DNA of 64,000 nt from Flavobacterium sediminis (GCF_003148385.1 NZ_CP029463.1:620001-684000); one strand, 5' to 3'. Shown: positions 45,327-55,119, counted from the stretch's first letter. The notes: generated from the letters alone by a model not told the origin. Made by a program: numbers and translations.

Positions 45327-46809
45327 GTATAGAATCGTTTTGTGAGGTTACACTGTCTTTTCGTTTCACGGCTACTTTCGTTTTTCGTTTTACTCTCATT
45401 TTTTTATACTTTTCATAACCTTCGTCAAGCTGATTGTATACCATGCCGGCTACTTCTCTGGCTCCTCTGTAATTAAAATGTGTATAATCTTTATTAGCTT
45501 TTGAAGGCTCTTCTTCTACCCAATGAACCATTGAACCGTCACCTCCCATTAATTCATATAAATTAACGAATCCTGTTTTAGAAGCTACTGCATATTTTTT
45601 TTGTGCATTGACTAATGGTACAACTGCAGAATCAGATTGCATCTCTAAATCATATTTCGTTGCTTTATCGGCTGTCGAAATAACCAAAATGGCCACACCC
45701 GGAAAACATTGACGCAAATGTTCCACTACCCTGCTCATGCGTTTTTCATACCAAGAGTAGTTATACGATCCGTAATTTAAAACATTTGTTCCGTAATGCA
45801 ATACGATCAGATCATACCCCAATTGTTTCTGAAATTGTTGCATCAAAGCGGCATCAAACATGGATAAAGGCAAACCTGAATTTCCTCTGCTTGAGAAGTT
45901 GTCCACATGCACTCCTTTTCCGTCATCAAAATTCAATCCGTAAACCGGGATACTATCTGCTGCTTTAAAAGTTACTTTTATCGTATTAACATCTGTATTA
46001 CCGGCTAATTTTAAAGTATTTACCAAATGATCAGGTTTCAAATGTTTCGTAAGTGTATCCGTTTCATTTACAATAACGCTGATTTCGGCTTCTTCGTTTG
46101 TCGATTTTCCATAAAAAAGCGTCGGATTATTCAATACTGTTGAAAAACGGTTTCTACCGGCTTTATATTTTACCCAGTTGTTATTCAACGTATCATTAGC
46201 CTCAAACACATGACCGTTAACCCCGAACGGAAAAACCGGTTTTTTAGTTTTTAAATAAGATTGCGTTTGCCAATTCTTCGAAAATTGATGCTTTACAGAT
46301 CCCCTTGAAGCTGCCGACTCTGAAGTGATATTCACAAAACCGACTCCCTGTCCTCCGAATTTTGCCTGAAACAAAGCTCTCAGATCCTGTACGATCATGT
46401 CGCCATCCGTCATGGAATCGCCATAATACGCAATACGAACATTTCCGCTGTTTTGCGTTTGTAACTGATAAAGTTTTTCAAAAAAAGGAATTAAATACTG
46501 ATTCCCTTTGAAATCCCCGTATCTTTCCGCAGGAAATGTTATTCCTTCGATAGGAACAAAGGTTATCTTTTGCTTTGCTTTCGGGTCTATTACCGGTTTA
46601 GCAACAACTTCTTTTTCTTTAACTGAATCTATCGGTTTAGCTTCTTCAGCAATTGCTTCCAGTAACAAGCTGTCGATCACTACATTTTTTGTAGCTACTT
46701 TGGTTTCAGGAAATATCCTTTCCGGCAAAATCTCTTTAAAAACCGAAAAAGAAATAGTTGCCAGAACCAATGTCGCAAGAGTTATTCCAAAATAGCTATT
46801 TGTTTTCAC
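45316..46809 (-). CDS. SGNH/GDSL hydrolase-type protein, membrane-anchored
   Basis: A 497-residue protein with an N-terminal TM (FGITLATLVLATISFSVF) and a Lys/Glu/Val linker to about 80. Block I is YYGDSMTDGDM (Ser132), then LHYGTNVLNYG, and a C-terminal DYTHFNYRGA carrying the Asp-x-x-His pair. It is homologous to the next gene but lacks LysM. The start is 12 nt after argS, so it may share its transcript. Likely role: transfer or removal of acetyl groups on a surface glycan, with the MBOAT protein. Confidence 0.84.
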   Translation of the reverse strand: MKTNSYFGITLATLVLATISFSVFKEILPERIFPETKVATKNVVIDSLLLEAIAEEAKPIDSVKEKEVVAKPVIDPKAKQKITFVPIEGITFPAERYGDFKGNQYLIPFFEKLYQLQTQNSGNVRIAYYGDSMTDGDMIVQDLRALFQAKFGGQGVGFVNITSESAASRGSVKHQFSKNWQTQSYLKTKKPVFPFGVNGHVFEANDTLNNNWVKYKAGRNRFSTVLNNPTLFYGKSTNEEAEISVIVNETDTLTKHLKPDHLVNTLKLAGNTDVNTIKVTFKAADSIPVYGLNFDDGKGVHVDNFSSRGNSGLPLSMFDAALMQQFQKQLGYDLIVLHYGTNVLNYGSYNYSWYEKRMSRVVEHLRQCFPGVAILVISTADKATKYDLEMQSDSAVVPLVNAQKKYAVASKTGFVNLYELMGGDGSMVHWVEEEPSKANKDYTHFNYRGAREVAGMVYNQLDEGYEKYKKMRVKRKTKVAVKRKDSVTSQNDSIHAD

Positions 46810-46821
46810 ACTAAAACTGAA

Positions 46822-48609
46822 TTACATTCGGTTAGGAACCTTAATTCCTAAAAGGCTGAACGCTGTTTTAATCGTATTAGCCACTACTTCGGAAAGCTGT
46901 ACACGAAGCACTTTTTTAAAGTGATCGGCTTCTCCTAATATCGATACATTCTGGTAGAATGAATTAAATTCTTTTACCAGATCGTAAGTATAATTTGCAA
47001 TTAAGGCCGGACTATGGTTTGCGGCTGCATTCTGAATTACTTCCGGGAAAAGTTGAACTTGTTTAATCAATTCTTTTTCCTTTTCGTGCAATTCCATTTC
47101 TGTTCCGCTTAAGGCTATTCCATTATAATCAAAATCGGCTTTACGCAAGATCGATTGAATACGCGCATACGTATACTGGATAAAAGGCCCTGTGTTTCCG
47201 TTAAAATCTACCGATTCAGCCGGATTGAACATCATTTGCTTTTTCGGGTCTACTTTAAGCATGAAATATTTTAAAGCTCCCAAACCTATGGTTTTGTAAA
47301 GTGCTGCTTTTTCGTCTTCCGAATATCCGTCTAACTTGCCTAATTCTTCCGAAATGGACTGTGCCGTTTCAGTCATTTCAGTCATCAGATCATCTGCATC
47401 TACAACAGTTCCTTCACGCGATTTCATTTTACCGGACGGCAATTCTACCATTCCGTAACTCAAATGATACAAATGGGAAGCCCAATCAAATCCTAATTTT
47501 TTCAGGATCAAGAATAATACTTTAAAGTGATAGTCTTGTTCGTTCCCTACAGTATATACCATTCCACCCACATCCGGATAATCTTTTACCCGTTGGATAG
47601 CTGTTCCGATATCCTGTGTTATATATACTGACGTTCCATCGGCACGCAATACTAATTTTTCATCTAAACCTTCATCGGTAAGATCGATCCAAACGGAACC
47701 GTCCGGTTTTTTGAAGAACACGCCTTTTGCCAAACCGTCCGTCACTACGTCTTTCCCTAACAAATAGGTATTGCTCTCGTAATAATAGCTATCAAAATCG
47801 ACACCCAAACTCTCATACGTTTTAGCAAAACCATCGTACACCCATTGGTTCATTTTCTTCCACAAAGCTACTACCTCAGCATCGCCTGCCTCCCATTTAC
47901 GAAGCATTTCTTGCGCTTCTAAAATAGATACTGCTTCCTTTTTTGCTTCTTCTTCCGTTTTGCCTTGCGCAACTAATTCGTTGATCTCTTTTTTATATTG
48001 CTTATCAAACTCTACATAATATTTCCCAACCAAATGATCGCCTTTGATCCCGGAAATTTCAGGAGTTTCTCCGTTTCCGAACTTTTGCCAGGCCAACATA
48101 GATTTACAAATATGGATCCCTCTATCGTTGATGATCTGGGTTTTATACACTTTTTTACCGGATGCTTTTAAAATTTCGGCAACTGAATAGCCTAATAAAT
48201 TATTACGAACGTGTCCCAAATGCAAGGGTTTGTTAGTATTGGGCGAAGAATATTCAACCATAACCGCTTTGTCCCCTACAGTTGGCTCCACTTTTCCGAA
48301 ATCGGGATTTCCTTTAATTTGATTGAAAAAATCGATATAGAAAGAATCTGAAATTACGATGTTCAAAAATCCGGCTACAACATTAAATTTTTCAACGTCA
48401 TTTACATTTTCAACCAGGTAGGTTCCTATCTTAGTTCCTATCTCAACCGGATTACCTTTTAATTGTTTTACTAACGGAAATACCACCATGGTAATATCAC
48501 CTTCAAACTCTTTCCTTGTCGCTTGAAATTCAACTTTTTCAATAGTTAAATCAAATAAATCTTTTACGGCTGATTGAATGTGAATGGTTAATGTTTCCTG
48601 TAATGTCAT
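46822..48609 (-). CDS. argS: Arginyl-tRNA synthetase
   Basis: A 595-residue class I synthetase. The HIGH motif is in KPLHLGHVRNN near 133, and the KMSKS equivalent in GKMKSREGTVV near 395. The N-terminal Arg-tRNA synthetase domain (about 1-90) and the C-terminal DALR anticodon domain (LSEVVANTIKTAFSLLGIKVPNRM end) are complete. Charges tRNA-Arg in the cytoplasm. A TATCTTTG -7 element lies just upstream. Confidence 0.97.
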   Translation of the reverse strand: MTLQETLTIHIQSAVKDLFDLTIEKVEFQATRKEFEGDITMVVFPLVKQLKGNPVEIGTKIGTYLVENVNDVEKFNVVAGFLNIVISDSFYIDFFNQIKGNPDFGKVEPTVGDKAVMVEYSSPNTNKPLHLGHVRNNLLGYSVAEILKASGKKVYKTQIINDRGIHICKSMLAWQKFGNGETPEISGIKGDHLVGKYYVEFDKQYKKEINELVAQGKTEEEAKKEAVSILEAQEMLRKWEAGDAEVVALWKKMNQWVYDGFAKTYESLGVDFDSYYYESNTYLLGKDVVTDGLAKGVFFKKPDGSVWIDLTDEGLDEKLVLRADGTSVYITQDIGTAIQRVKDYPDVGGMVYTVGNEQDYHFKVLFLILKKLGFDWASHLYHLSYGMVELPSGKMKSREGTVVDADDLMTEMTETAQSISEELGKLDGYSEDEKAALYKTIGLGALKYFMLKVDPKKQMMFNPAESVDFNGNTGPFIQYTYARIQSILRKADFDYNGIALSGTEMELHEKEKELIKQVQLFPEVIQNAAANHSPALIANYTYDLVKEFNSFYQNVSILGEADHFKKVLRVQLSEVVANTIKTAFSLLGIKVPNRM

Positions 48610-48631
48610 TTTTGTTATTATTTTAAAGCTG

Positions 48632-48639
48632 CAAAGATA
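48632..48639 (-). promoter_or_regulatory. -7 element of argS
   Basis: Minus-strand TATCTTTG, a full TAnnTTTG match, 23 bp before the argS start. No clear -33 element. Confidence 0.5.
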
Positions 48640-48832
48640 TTAATTTAGTTGTTAGTTGTCAGTCTCCGATGCTTAGTTTTTTCTCTCCGATCTAAAAAGC
48701 AACAGACAATTTCTTCAAAAGAGAATCTCAATCCTGATTTTGTTAAAAAAAACATAATTTTAAGAAGTCCTGTAACAAAACCTTCACAACAAAGTCTACT
48801 AAGTATCATCAATCAATCAAACAGTTATTACA

Positions 48833-51187
48833 ATGAAAGTAAATTTTCTGATTTTACTTTTTTTGAGCAATCTTATGTCTTTATTTGCTCAAAACAGCGG
48901 ATCTGTTTCCGGAAAAGTAACCGACAAAAAAACAGGGGAACCTTTGCCTTATGTTACAGTCGTCGTTAAAGACAATGCTGAAATGCTAACCGGAAGTACT
49001 ACCACTGATTCCGGAAACTTTGAGATCAATAAACTACCGCTACAGAAACTCAGTCTGGAAATCCAGTTCATAGGCTATAAAACCATTGTTCAGGTCATTG
49101 ATTTAAGTAGTTCTAAAAAAATAGATCTGGGCACTATTACTATTGAAGAAGATGTATCCCAGTTAGAAGGCGTTGAAGTGGTTAAAGAACGTTCGATCAT
49201 GGAACAGAAGATCGATCGAAAAGTGATCAATGTCGGGAAAGATCTGATCAGTGCCGGAGCCACTGCCGGAGAGATCATGAATAATATCCCATCGGTTTCC
49301 GTTGATCCGCAAACCAATGAAATTTCATTGAGAGGGAATTCTAATGTACGTGTTTTACTGGACGGCAAACCCACCAATATACCGGTTGAACAACTTATGA
49401 AACAAATACCATCGGCTTCGATCAAGCAAATTGAATTGATCACCAATCCGTCGGCCAAATACAATCCGGAAGGAATGAGCGGAATCATCAATATTGTGTT
49501 GCACAAAAATGCTAATGACGGCTTTAACGGTTCTGTTAACAACGGTATAACTTTCGGAAAAACTCCTAAAACCAATAATTCTTTAGACATGAATTACCGC
49601 AAAGGAAAATTGAACTTTTATACCAATTACGGTTTCAATCATGGTTTTTATGCCAATGAGGGGCATTTATCCAGTTTTCAATCCGGAAACGAAAGCGAAC
49701 AAAGCTTTGATATCAGGAACAAGAATACTTCCCATTTGTGGAAATTCGGAACGGATTACTATATCAACGATAAAAACACCTTATCTGTTTACACTACTCA
49801 AAACTGGTTTTCCGGCGATGCCGATGCTAAAACTTTTATCGATTATCTGAACCCGGCGACAACAGATATTGCACAGAATTTCTCTGCTAAGAGCAATGGT
49901 AATACACAGGTTTACAATCTGGATTTCAAACATGATTTTGCTAAAGAAGACGAGAATATTGAATTGGAAATAAACTACAACACCTATTCAAGTCCGGAAG
50001 ACAGTTTTTATTATTACCCGCTGGTTCCGAGTTCAACCACCAATAACACGGCTAATGACAATAAAAATTTCAAAGCTAATCTTGATTATGTCAACCCGCT
50101 TACTAAAACGACCAAACTGGAGTTAGGAGCAGAAGCGCGTATCGAATCTACGACCAACAATCTTTACATTGACCAGTTGTACAATTCTGATTTTAAATAC
50201 GATAGAAACATTTTTTCAGCTTACGGAACATTTGCAAAACAATGGGATAAGTGGAATTTCCAGATCGGTGCTCGTTTAGAACATTATCAGGTGGATGCAA
50301 TATTTAAAAAATCCGGTCAAGACGATGTTCCTTTTGACGACACTATTTTTACGGTTTATCCTTCCGGTTTTGTTTCTTATACTCCAAACGAAAAGGGGAC
50401 ATTTAATTTCAGTTATTCCAGAAGAGTGGATCGACCAAGTATCGGGCAGGTAAACCCTATCAGAGAATGGACAACTCCTACTTTAGATTCAGAAGGAAAC
50501 CCATATTTGGAACCGCAATTCACGAATTCCTTTGAATTGAATTATACTCGTACGACTAAAATAGGTTCTTTTACTTCAGGAATATTTTACAGACGGATTA
50601 ATGACGAGATTACTCGTGTTATGCTGGAACATCCTACAGATCCTAACAAAAATGTTTTGACATTTGACAATTTCAAAGACAACAATGCCTATGGTGCAGA
50701 AATTTCCGGAAATTTGAATTTTACCAAATGGTGGAGTGCAAACTTTGGCATTGATGCTTATTTCAGAACGCTCAGAGGTTATGTAGGCGACATTTATGTA
50801 GAAAAAGACGCTACTCTTTTTAATGCTCGTGCTAACAACACCTTTAAAGCAACTAAAGATTTACGTTTTCAGCTTTTCGGTTTTTACCGGGGAAAAGATG
50901 TTTCTTTACAAATGACACGTAAAACTATGTGGCGAAGTGATATTGGTGCCAGCTATAATGTTTTGAAAGGGCAAGGAACGATCAGCGCTCGCTTTAGTGA
51001 TATTTTCCATACCATGAAAGCACAATTTGAAAATGATCTGCCTTATCCTCAAGTCGGAAAATTCACTTGGGAAAGTCAAACCTTATACATCGGTTTCAAT
51101 TACCGATTCGGAGGTGGCAAAAACAGAGCTTTACAGCGCAAGCAACGTGATAAAAATGAAACACAAGGTGGCGGCGGTATGTTCTAA
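48833..51187 (+). CDS. Outer-membrane beta-barrel TonB-type receptor with CarboxypepD_reg domain
   Basis: A 784-residue outer-membrane protein. Signal peptide to about 20 (MSLFAQ). A carboxypeptidase-regulatory-like domain lies at about 25-100 (VSGKVTDKKTGEPLPYVTV), a TonB plug domain at about 120-225 (SLRGNSNVRVLLDGKPTNIP, with NPSAKYNPEGMSGIINIVL), then a barrel of the outer_membrane_beta_barrel_3 type. The tail is Gly-rich (GGGKNRALQRK, TQGGGGMF). The substrate is unknown. No SusD partner is near, so glycan uptake is not indicated. Confidence 0.9.
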   Translation: MKVNFLILLFLSNLMSLFAQNSGSVSGKVTDKKTGEPLPYVTVVVKDNAEMLTGSTTTDSGNFEINKLPLQKLSLEIQFIGYKTIVQVIDLSSSKKIDLGTITIEEDVSQLEGVEVVKERSIMEQKIDRKVINVGKDLISAGATAGEIMNNIPSVSVDPQTNEISLRGNSNVRVLLDGKPTNIPVEQLMKQIPSASIKQIELITNPSAKYNPEGMSGIINIVLHKNANDGFNGSVNNGITFGKTPKTNNSLDMNYRKGKLNFYTNYGFNHGFYANEGHLSSFQSGNESEQSFDIRNKNTSHLWKFGTDYYINDKNTLSVYTTQNWFSGDADAKTFIDYLNPATTDIAQNFSAKSNGNTQVYNLDFKHDFAKEDENIELEINYNTYSSPEDSFYYYPLVPSSTTNNTANDNKNFKANLDYVNPLTKTTKLELGAEARIESTTNNLYIDQLYNSDFKYDRNIFSAYGTFAKQWDKWNFQIGARLEHYQVDAIFKKSGQDDVPFDDTIFTVYPSGFVSYTPNEKGTFNFSYSRRVDRPSIGQVNPIREWTTPTLDSEGNPYLEPQFTNSFELNYTRTTKIGSFTSGIFYRRINDEITRVMLEHPTDPNKNVLTFDNFKDNNAYGAEISGNLNFTKWWSANFGIDAYFRTLRGYVGDIYVEKDATLFNARANNTFKATKDLRFQLFGFYRGKDVSLQMTRKTMWRSDIGASYNVLKGQGTISARFSDIFHTMKAQFENDLPYPQVGKFTWESQTLYIGFNYRFGGGKNRALQRKQRDKNETQGGGGMF

Positions 51188-51192
51188 AAGCT

Positions 51193-51222
51193 AAAAAAGC
51201 GTTCCGAATGGAACGCTTTTTT
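51193..51222. terminator. Bidirectional terminator
   Basis: A 13-bp perfect stem (51193-51205 with 51210-51222) and GAAT loop, with A and T runs on both sides. Between convergent genes. The stem is identical to that at 54039-54068. Confidence 0.92.
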
Positions 51223-51225
51223 CAA

Positions 51226-51717
51226 TCAAAACAAAAAAATCATATAGATCAGGATTCCTTCTGCTATTCCTGTTATTATACTCATTCCTAAGATATCTTT
51301 AATCTTACTTTTCAAAAAGAATACGACACATAGAATGGCCATAATTGCCGCTAATAATATTTCTAATGCGTCTATTTCTGACAGCAAATAGGTTAATGCG
51401 GTAAAAACCATCGTTACTGCTACAGCTACAGCACTAAACTTGAGGATTTCTTCTCTGTTGTAATTTCCTTCTCTGAACCCATGATGCAATTCTCGCAATA
51501 TAGACAGGACAAATAGCAAAGGAACTACCGACAGGAACGGTGCAAAGATCACTTTAATCCCTTTTACTATAGCCAAATCATTGTAGAAGAAAAAGGCTAT
51601 GGCTGTTAAGGCTAATAAGCCCGTAACAATTATAGATTGAAAAGTAAATAACAATTCCCGTTTTTTTGAATTATTTGCCTGGTTTAATTCTTGGTGAGTC
51701 GGATCTGAAAAATTCAT
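51226..51717 (-). CDS. Polytopic membrane protein, unknown, 163 aa
   Basis: A polar N-terminus of about 20 residues (NFSDPTHQELNQANNSKKR) and about five TM helices, e.g. IIVTGLLALTAIAFFFYN and GMSIITGIAEGILIYMIF. ELHHGFREGNYNREEIL is the main cytoplasmic or periplasmic loop. I do not recognise a family. It lies 27 nt after a second membrane protein gene, and a third, very small one precedes that, so the three are a likely operon. Confidence 0.75.
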   Translation of the reverse strand: MNFSDPTHQELNQANNSKKRELLFTFQSIIVTGLLALTAIAFFFYNDLAIVKGIKVIFAPFLSVVPLLFVLSILRELHHGFREGNYNREEILKFSAVAVAVTMVFTALTYLLSEIDALEILLAAIMAILCVVFFLKSKIKDILGMSIITGIAEGILIYMIFLF

Positions 51718-51744
51718 ATTTATTTGATTTAATGATTATAAAAT

Positions 51745-52209
51745 TTAGTTTATAAAAAAGAAAACATGGATAGCCAATGCCATTAACAAGCCGCTTAAAA
51801 TACCGTTTGCCTTTAAATTATTGTACAGGATATAATTGAGCACATAACCACTGATCGCTGTTGAATTCATCAGATGAGCAAAAATTAAGTTCTTCTCTAA
51901 TGACAACTGCATCCGTTCCAGTAGTTGCAAGATGGCTAAAACCATTATCACTGTTACAACCAACAACAATATTGCCGGCTTTTGATTTTTTAATTTAGCT
52001 TCTTCTGAATTTTGGGGTAGAAAGCGTTCAATCCATATAAAACGTATAAAAAAAATCACCGGTACCGGAAATAGTATTGCTGCTACAATCTTTAATACAT
52101 CTCTGACGCTCTTAATATCATCATACCCTAAAAAAACCAGATACAGGAACACCGTCACTGAAACTCCGGTCATGATCAAAAAAGCTTTATTTAACTGTTT
52201 TAACTGCAT
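51745..52209 (-). CDS. Polytopic membrane protein, unknown, 154 aa
   Basis: About five TM helices: AFLIMTGVSVTVFLYLVFLG, IVAAILFPVPVIFFIRFIW, AILLLVVTVIMVLAILQLL, a middle one near 110, and LSGLLMALAIHVFFFIN at the C-terminus. The loop between helices 2 and 3 is basic and acidic (ERFLPQNSEEAKLKNQK). No family recognised. The start is 4 nt after the stop of the small gene upstream. The length and helix number resemble the downstream gene product, so the two may interact. Confidence 0.75.
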   Translation of the reverse strand: MQLKQLNKAFLIMTGVSVTVFLYLVFLGYDDIKSVRDVLKIVAAILFPVPVIFFIRFIWIERFLPQNSEEAKLKNQKPAILLLVVTVIMVLAILQLLERMQLSLEKNLIFAHLMNSTAISGYVLNYILYNNLKANGILSGLLMALAIHVFFFIN

Positions 52210-52213
52210 GTGG

Positions 52214-52372
52214 TTATTTTGAATAGCAATTTACTCCTACAGTGGCACGCTTAGACAAATAGCTAATACAACTAGTGTATGTTTTTCCTGTTTTGGTCAG
52301 GATACTTTTCGAATAAACCATCAGCGTAAGTATCCCTATTACAATTACTACCGTTTTTACTATACTTTTCAT
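52214..52372 (-). CDS. Small single-TM protein, 52 aa
   Basis: A short ORF with an ATG and stop in frame. It encodes a basic start (MKSIVKT), one TM (VVIVIGILTLMVY) and an exported part with two Cys (TYTSCISYL and GVNCYSK). The stop is 4 nt before the next membrane protein gene. The composition and tight spacing support it as real. Function unknown. Confidence 0.62.
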   Translation of the reverse strand: MKSIVKTVVIVIGILTLMVYSKSILTKTGKTYTSCISYLSKRATVGVNCYSK

Positions 52373-52522
52373 AATTTCTTTATTTGTAATGTTGCCACAA
52401 AGCTGCTACAGTTTGCAAAAACTTTAAACACACAATCATCATAAAACTGACGATTATTTTTTAGACAATTAGACAAAAACACTTATTTTTACTGAAATTT
52501 CTAAAAAAAATCTAACGATTAA

Positions 52523-54040
52523 ATGAATGATTTAAACCACATCATTTCCAGTCTTTCATCAGAAGAACAAACTCGTTTTACAGAATACCTAAAAAAAAAG
52601 AACAGACGCAATGACACTAAAAACATCCAGCTTTTTAAACTTATTTCCAAAGATCATTTAACCTCTGAAGCGCTTTGTAAAAAACTCTATAAAGACGGGA
52701 ATAAAGCGGCTTATCACGCTTTGCGAAAAAGACTGCTCCAGTCTCTTATCGATTTTATAGCAAACATCAGCATTGAAGAAGAAAATTCTGTGGATATGCA
52801 AGTTATAAAGTACATTTTAGCGTCTCGCACTTTTTTATTGAACAACAAATCTATAATAGCGTATAAACTATTGCACAAAGCAGAAATACTGGCTCAAGAG
52901 CACAACCTTTTTGCTATTTTAAATGAAATTTACCACACTAAAATACAATATGCCCATACCAACCCGAGCATTGAACTGGAAGCAGAAATAGAAAAATATA
53001 AGGTCAATCAAAAAAAACATCAATTAGAGGATCAGTTGAATATGGTCTATGCTAAAGTGAGACTGACACTGAACCAAATTACATACAAAGGCAAGACCAT
53101 AAATTTTCAAATGCTATTTGAATCCATTCTCAAAGAACATAATATTAGCCTTGAAGAAGCAGTATCCTTTAAATCGGTTTATCAGTTGATGACGATCATA
53201 AGTATTTCTGCTTTTGTGACGAACGATTACTTACAAGTTGAACCTTTTTTGATCTCTATTTACAAAACTATTAAAAACCAGAAGGACAAAGACAAACAAG
53301 CTTTTTATCACATTCAAGTCCTTTATCTGATCTCAAATACGTTATTCCGAAATAAGAAGTTTGAGAACTCTTTAGCATACTTAGATCTGATGCGGCAAAA
53401 AATGCTTGAGAAAAATAAAAAGCACTACAATACCTTTCTTTTAAAGCACTATAAGCTTTTAGCCCTGAACTATAATTTTTCAAATCGGCAAGAGGAAGCC
53501 ATAGCGCTACTGGAATCTGTAAAGAATAAAAAGCACAACGATATAGAATCGCAATTAGACATTCATCTAAGCTTAGTCATGTTCTATTTTCAGAAAGGAT
53601 CACTTAAAAATGCCCAGACTATTTTATCCAAACTCTACCATACAGACAATTGGTATATGGAAAAAGCCGGGAAAGAATGGGTCATCAAAAAGAACCTTAT
53701 CGAGATCTTATTGTATATCGATCTGAACCTCATTGACCTTGTAGAATCGCGTTTGCTGAGTTTTAAACGAAGCTACTTCAAATACCTTCAAGAAATTAAT
53801 CAGGAACGGGTCATTACTTACCTGCAACTCATTGAATATTATTATAAAAACCCTGAAAAAGTCACCTCCGGGGCGTTTAAAGAAAAAGTCGAAAACTCCT
53901 TTGTATGGATCAGCCCGGATCAAGAAGATATTTTTGTCATGAGCTTTTATGCCTGGTTGAAAAGCAAAATGGAAAACCGTACGTTATATGAAACGACAAC
54001 AGACTTGATTGAGCAATCAAAAACCATTGCCAGTAACTAA
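52523..54040 (+). CDS. Large helical-repeat (TPR-like) cytoplasmic protein, unknown
   Basis: A 505-residue protein without signal peptide or TM. Nearly all of it is predicted helix with TPR-like pairs (AYKLLHKAEILAQEHNLF near 115, NSLAYLDLMRQKMLE near 285, EEAIALLESVKNKKH near 325). The N-terminus (DLNHIISSLSSEEQTRFTEYL) looks like a small helical domain. Long proteins of this type occur widely in flavobacteria, though I know no assigned role. Single gene, closed by a strong terminator. Confidence 0.82.
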   Translation: MNDLNHIISSLSSEEQTRFTEYLKKKNRRNDTKNIQLFKLISKDHLTSEALCKKLYKDGNKAAYHALRKRLLQSLIDFIANISIEEENSVDMQVIKYILASRTFLLNNKSIIAYKLLHKAEILAQEHNLFAILNEIYHTKIQYAHTNPSIELEAEIEKYKVNQKKHQLEDQLNMVYAKVRLTLNQITYKGKTINFQMLFESILKEHNISLEEAVSFKSVYQLMTIISISAFVTNDYLQVEPFLISIYKTIKNQKDKDKQAFYHIQVLYLISNTLFRNKKFENSLAYLDLMRQKMLEKNKKHYNTFLLKHYKLLALNYNFSNRQEEAIALLESVKNKKHNDIESQLDIHLSLVMFYFQKGSLKNAQTILSKLYHTDNWYMEKAGKEWVIKKNLIEILLYIDLNLIDLVESRLLSFKRSYFKYLQEINQERVITYLQLIEYYYKNPEKVTSGAFKEKVENSFVWISPDQEDIFVMSFYAWLKSKMENRTLYETTTDLIEQSKTIASN

Positions 54041-54068
54041 AAAAGCGTTCCACTTGGAACGCTTTTTT
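54039..54068. terminator. Bidirectional terminator
   Basis: A 13-bp perfect stem (54039-54051 with 54056-54068) and ACTT loop. Between the convergent helical-repeat gene and fabH. Same stem as 51193-51222. Confidence 0.92.
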
Positions 54069-54095
54069 ATATTTTATATCATTTTTACCAGCGAA

Positions 54096-55091
54096 TTATA
54101 ACACTTCCCAAGTAAATCCACTACCAAAAGCGGCTAAAACAACTACATCACCTTCTTTTATTTTTCCTTTTTCCCATGCTTCCGTTAAAGCAATAGGAAT
54201 AGAAGCAGCAGTTGTATTACCGTATTGTTGGATATTATTGTACACTTTATCATCCGGTAATCTGAACTTTTGCTGGATAAATTGTGAAATTCTCAGATTA
54301 GCTTGATGCGGGATCAACATATCAATATCTGAAACCTGTAAATCATTAGCCTGTAAGCCTTCCATAATCACTTCACTGAAACGCACCACTGCATTTTTAA
54401 ATACAAACTGACCGTTCATGTGCGGATAATAACTTTCATCTTCCGGATTGTTATCTCTAATAATATCTGTTACCCAACGTTTTCCCATTCCCGGAGCAAT
54501 CAAAGCCAGCTCTTCAGCATGTTGCCCTTCAGCATGTAAGTGGGTTGATAAAATTCCTTTTGAAGCATCTTCCGTTCTGGACAAAACAGCAGCTCCAGCT
54601 CCGTCTCCGAAAATAACAGAAACGCCTCTGCCTCTCGTTGTCATGTCCAAACCTCTGGAATGTACTTCAGAACCAATCACTAAAATATTCTTATACATTC
54701 CGGTTTTAATGAATTGGTCTGCAACTGATAATGCATAGACAAATCCCGAACATTGATTACGAACATCTAACGCTCCTACAGTTCTTAATCCCAACTCTCT
54801 CTGTACCAGAACTCCGGGACCCGGAAAATAATAATCCGGACTTAAAGTAGCAAAAATGACGAAATCAATAGCATCTGTTTCTAATCCTGCCCTTTCAATA
54901 GCTACTTTTGCGGCTTTTACACCCATTGAAGTTGTAGTATCTTCAGGAGTATTAACGTGTCTTCTTTCTTGTATACCGGTACGTTCCTGAATCCATTCAT
55001 CGTTTGTATCCATTATTTTGGATAGGTCATCATTGGTTACAATATTATCCGGCACATAATATCCTAACCCGGTTATTTTTGAGTGATACAT
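54096..55091 (-). CDS. fabH: 3-oxoacyl-ACP synthase III
   Basis: A 331-residue condensing enzyme that starts fatty acid synthesis by joining acetyl- or branched acyl-CoA to malonyl-ACP. The active-site Cys114 is in RNQCSGFVYAL, His is in LIPHQANLRI near 256, and Asn is in QYGNTTAAS near 290. Length and ends are typical (C-terminal AAFGSGFTW). It stands alone rather than in a fab cluster, so it may be one of several copies or a specialised KAS III. Confidence 0.94.
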   Translation of the reverse strand: MYHSKITGLGYYVPDNIVTNDDLSKIMDTNDEWIQERTGIQERRHVNTPEDTTTSMGVKAAKVAIERAGLETDAIDFVIFATLSPDYYFPGPGVLVQRELGLRTVGALDVRNQCSGFVYALSVADQFIKTGMYKNILVIGSEVHSRGLDMTTRGRGVSVIFGDGAGAAVLSRTEDASKGILSTHLHAEGQHAEELALIAPGMGKRWVTDIIRDNNPEDESYYPHMNGQFVFKNAVVRFSEVIMEGLQANDLQVSDIDMLIPHQANLRISQFIQQKFRLPDDKVYNNIQQYGNTTAASIPIALTEAWEKGKIKEGDVVVLAAFGSGFTWEVL

Positions 55092-55111
55092 GTTTGATTT
55101 AGTTTGTGGCG

Positions 55112-55119
55112 CAAATTTA
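55112..55119 (-). promoter_or_regulatory. -7 element of fabH
   Basis: Minus-strand TAAATTTG, a full TAnnTTTG match, 21 bp before the start. No palindrome at the spacing of the Crp/Fnr-like sites. Confidence 0.55.

Noticed and set aside
48771..48787. GTAAC half-site before the receptor at 48833
   Set aside because: The second half (CCTTC) does not match and no -7 element lies 33 bp away.
49090..49590. 166-codon open frame on the minus strand inside the TonB-type receptor gene
   Set aside because: It is fully antisense to a clear receptor plug domain, has no signal or motif, and arises from codon bias of the sense gene.
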